A DNA stretch of 64,000 nucleotides from Actinobacteria bacterium IMCC26103 (GTDB lineage: Bacteria; Actinomycetota; Actinomycetes; Nanopelagicales; Nanopelagicaceae). The notes under the pieces are model-generated. The model ran no database searches, had not been told where the DNA came from, and saw only the letters and a program-made list of their open reading frames with translations. Of this stretch, positions 62,034 to 64,000 are shown piece by piece. The first letter of the stretch is position 1; each line of letters begins with the position of its first letter. A program made the translations under genes and the position numbers. The stretch is taken from assembly GCA_002284875.1 (NCBI GenBank), contig CP015604.1:1178001-1242000 (forward strand). The letters are read 5' to 3'.

Positions 62034-63644
62034 CTACTGAATTGCCAGATAGGCATTCATTACCATGTTCTTGTTTTCGTAAATATTCATAATCTGTCTG
62101 AAGGGAATTACTCCGTTGGTCTTAGCGATTTCTTCCCATTTGGCAGTTAGTTCTTTAACAACTTCAGGGTGCTTGGCGCTCAGATCTGTTATCTCACTTC
62201 TATCTGTATCAATGTCATAGAGTTCCCAAGGGAAGTCATACTGACGAACTAGTTTCCACTTGCCACTTCGCAGAGCTGCATTGCCGCAGTGCTCCCACCA
62301 CAAAGTTGGATTGGAAACATCTGCGCCTTTCCAGGCACCGAACATGCTCTGTCCGACAAGTGGTGGCAGCTTCACGCCAGCGCGCTCACTTGGATATTTA
62401 GCACCAAGAAGTTCTAGAAGAGTTGGCATCACATCTGTTAACTGGAAGGGCTGTTCAAAAATCTCTCCCGTGCGAAGTTTCCCATTTGGCCAGTGAGCAA
62501 TAAATGGGGAGGCGACTCCGCCTTCATGTGCCCACAATTTAAATAATTTAAATGGGGTATTGGATAAGTTGGCCCAACCACGACCATAACTTTGATAAGT
62601 CTCTTCTCCACCTGGCATAACGAGTGGATCGTTTCCAATTCGAACGTCTCGGCCATCTTTAGTTTTCTTGTGCAGAATGTCACGGCGCTCTCTAAAATCT
62701 GCAATCTCGCCAAAAGGCATTGGATCAGCTGATGCACCGTTATCTGCCAAAAACAAAACAACAGTGTCTTCCCAATCGCCATTTGCCTTAATCTGATCTA
62801 GGACTCGTCCGATTGCTTGATCCATCTCGGTGACCATCGCTGCATAAACTTGCATGCGACGAGCCTGCCATTTGTGGTTTGCCGCATCTTCCCAACTAGG
62901 CACGCCTTCATCTCGTGGACTTAACTCTAGGTATGAAGGTAGAAGACCTAAATCTTGCTGGCGCTTGAGTCGAGATTTGCGCAACTCATCCCAGCCAACG
63001 TCATAGACACCGTCATACTCTTTAATGGTTTTCTCACGAGCGTGCATTGGCCAATGTGGAGCTGTAAATGGAACATAGAGAAAGTATGGCTTCTCTGGAT
63101 TCTCTGATTTATGATTTTTTAAAAAAGTAACAGATTCATCGGCGATTACATCGGTGTAGAAAAAATCTTTTCGCTCTGCCTCGTGATCAATATTTTCTGT
63201 GCCGCGCGTTAGCGTTCCTGGTTGATAGAAGCTGCCGCATCCAGTCATCGTTCCCCAGAAGCTGTCAAAGCCGCGAGCAGTTGGCCAGGCATCATCGGGG
63301 GTGTGATTGCTAGGAGTTAAATGCCACTTTCCGCGGATTGCAGTAGTAAATCCTTCTTGCTTTAGAACTTCTGCAAGGGTGATGCAGCGATCATTTAGCT
63401 TGCCGGTGTAACCGCCATCAGCTGAATCATCCTTAGCAAGAATTCCCATACCTGCTTGGTGGGGATGTAAACCTGTGAGTAGCGATGCTCTGCTTGGACT
63501 ACAACGTGGAGTGTTGTGAAAGTTGCTCATCCGAACACCGCTACCAGCGAGTGAATCAATATTTGGAGTCTTTATCTCACCGCCATAGCATCCCAAATCT
63601 GAGTAACCCAGATCATCAGCAAGAAATATAACTACATTGGTCAT
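62034..63644 (-). CDS. Sulfatase (formylglycine type), paralogue 2
   Basis: Type I sulfatase, 536 residues, with Asp10 and Asp11 in FLADDLG, C-S-P-S-R at Cys48, FLADNGASADP, and the C-terminal WELYDIDTDRSEITDLS segment. No signal peptide. It is a tandem paralogue of the sulfatase at 60391-62013, with long identical stretches such as SNFHNTPRCSPSRASLLTG. The two probably hit different sulfate positions or sugars. The ATG overlaps the stop of the upstream permease gene by four bases, tying it to sugar uptake. Confidence 0.92.
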   Translation of the reverse strand: MTNVVIFLADDLGYSDLGCYGGEIKTPNIDSLAGSGVRMSNFHNTPRCSPSRASLLTGLHPHQAGMGILAKDDSADGGYTGKLNDRCITLAEVLKQEGFTTAIRGKWHLTPSNHTPDDAWPTARGFDSFWGTMTGCGSFYQPGTLTRGTENIDHEAERKDFFYTDVIADESVTFLKNHKSENPEKPYFLYVPFTAPHWPMHAREKTIKEYDGVYDVGWDELRKSRLKRQQDLGLLPSYLELSPRDEGVPSWEDAANHKWQARRMQVYAAMVTEMDQAIGRVLDQIKANGDWEDTVVLFLADNGASADPMPFGEIADFRERRDILHKKTKDGRDVRIGNDPLVMPGGEETYQSYGRGWANLSNTPFKLFKLWAHEGGVASPFIAHWPNGKLRTGEIFEQPFQLTDVMPTLLELLGAKYPSERAGVKLPPLVGQSMFGAWKGADVSNPTLWWEHCGNAALRSGKWKLVRQYDFPWELYDIDTDRSEITDLSAKHPEVVKELTAKWEEIAKTNGVIPFRQIMNIYENKNMVMNAYLAIQ

Positions 63645-64000
63645 GACTTCACGGCGCCAGCTGTGAGCCCAGAAACTATCTGACGACTTGCAACAGCGGT
63701 CAAGATAATAATTGGTATCGCCGCCACGAATCCAGAAGCAGACATCTGACCAAAGGTAACTTCATAATCTTGCACTAGTGAGGCAATTCCTACCGTCAAT
63801 GGCGCCGCTCCACCGCCAGTTGTCATGATCAAGCCCATTAAGAATTCATTCCAGGCCATGATCGCAACATAGATTGCTACGGCGCCTAAGCCAGGTTTTG
63901 CAAGTGGAAGAAGTATTGAGAAAAAGACTCGCTTCTCAGATGCACCGTCTACTAGCGCGGCCTCGCGCAGCTCGTCAGGAATTTGATCGAAGTAGGACTT
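63641..64000 (-). CDS. Sugar ABC transporter permease, C-terminal part (cut by window edge)
   Basis: The reading frame continues past the window end. The 119 residues seen include the EAA loop (DELREAALVDGASEKRVFFSILLPLAKPG) and the last two or three membrane segments, ending in ASRQIVSGLTAGAVKS. This is a MalG-type CUT1 permease. It is a second sugar transporter, separate from that at 36-39 kb. The rest of the operon lies beyond 64000. The stop overlaps the start of the first sulfatase. Confidence 0.9.
   Translation of the reverse strand, partial: KSYFDQIPDELREAALVDGASEKRVFFSILLPLAKPGLGAVAIYVAIMAWNEFLMGLIMTTGGGAAPLTVGIASLVQDYEVTFGQMSASGFVAAIPIIILTAVASRQIVSGLTAGAVKS

Overview
The window looks like a piece of a free-living actinobacterial chromosome with a small, streamlined genome, most likely a freshwater planktonic member of the Nanopelagicales (acI-like). 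Actinobacterial markers seen directly are SepH, a DUF7455 protein, a DUF4192 protein, a SAM-IV riboswitch before metX, an HrdB-type sigma factor with a Lys/Ala-rich N-terminus, an actinobacterial ABC-F protein, a B12-dependent class II ribonucleotide reductase and LexA boxes of the TCGAAC-N4-GTTCGA type. Base composition is clearly below the usual actinobacterial level by eye. Genes are packed tightly: many stop/start overlaps, convergent gene pairs with almost no gap, and no stretch of more than about 240 bases without a gene. The lineage name is an inference.

Layout. 0-25 kb is mainly housekeeping: start of pfkA and divergent xylB; an EamA exporter; a leftward block rplS-lepB-rnhB-dprA-era; sepH; a phosphodiesterase; the pseudouridine salvage pair psuG-psuK; topoisomerase IV genes parC and parE around an ABC-F gene; sigA; metX with its riboswitch; a fructokinase; an inositol-monophosphatase-family enzyme; a secreted PKD protein; a Nudix hydrolase; and a DinG-like helicase. 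25-49 kb is a catabolic island of about 24 kb. It encodes a sugar ABC transporter (binding protein and two permeases, no ATPase), an MFS transporter and what appears to be a complete non-phosphorylating L-fucose-type pathway: mutarotase, aldose dehydrogenase, lactonase, L-fuconate dehydratase, 2-keto-3-deoxyfuconate dehydrogenase, FAH-family hydrolase and lactate dehydrogenase. It also carries two further enolase-superfamily proteins, a GntR/FCD regulator, and a less familiar module: CaiB/BaiF CoA-transferase, two MaoC-fold proteins, an RraA-family protein and a solute-binding-protein homologue with no signal peptide. A 649-residue protein of unknown function sits at its right end.

49-58.5 kb returns to core functions: nrdR-nrdJ with tandem NrdR boxes, the SOS pair lexA and a LysM protein sharing two LexA boxes, a Tat-type Rieske protein, a UbiA prenyltransferase, two small membrane proteins, a CoA-binding protein, metY and a cupin. 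58.6-64 kb holds a sugar isomerase/epimerase and a leftward operon of ABC permease (cut by the window end), two paralogous sulfatases without signal peptides and a TSUP anion exporter, which reads as uptake, cytoplasmic desulfation and sulfate export.

No rRNA, tRNA, CRISPR array, insertion sequence, integrase or phage gene was seen. The island is therefore not visibly a recent mobile insertion.
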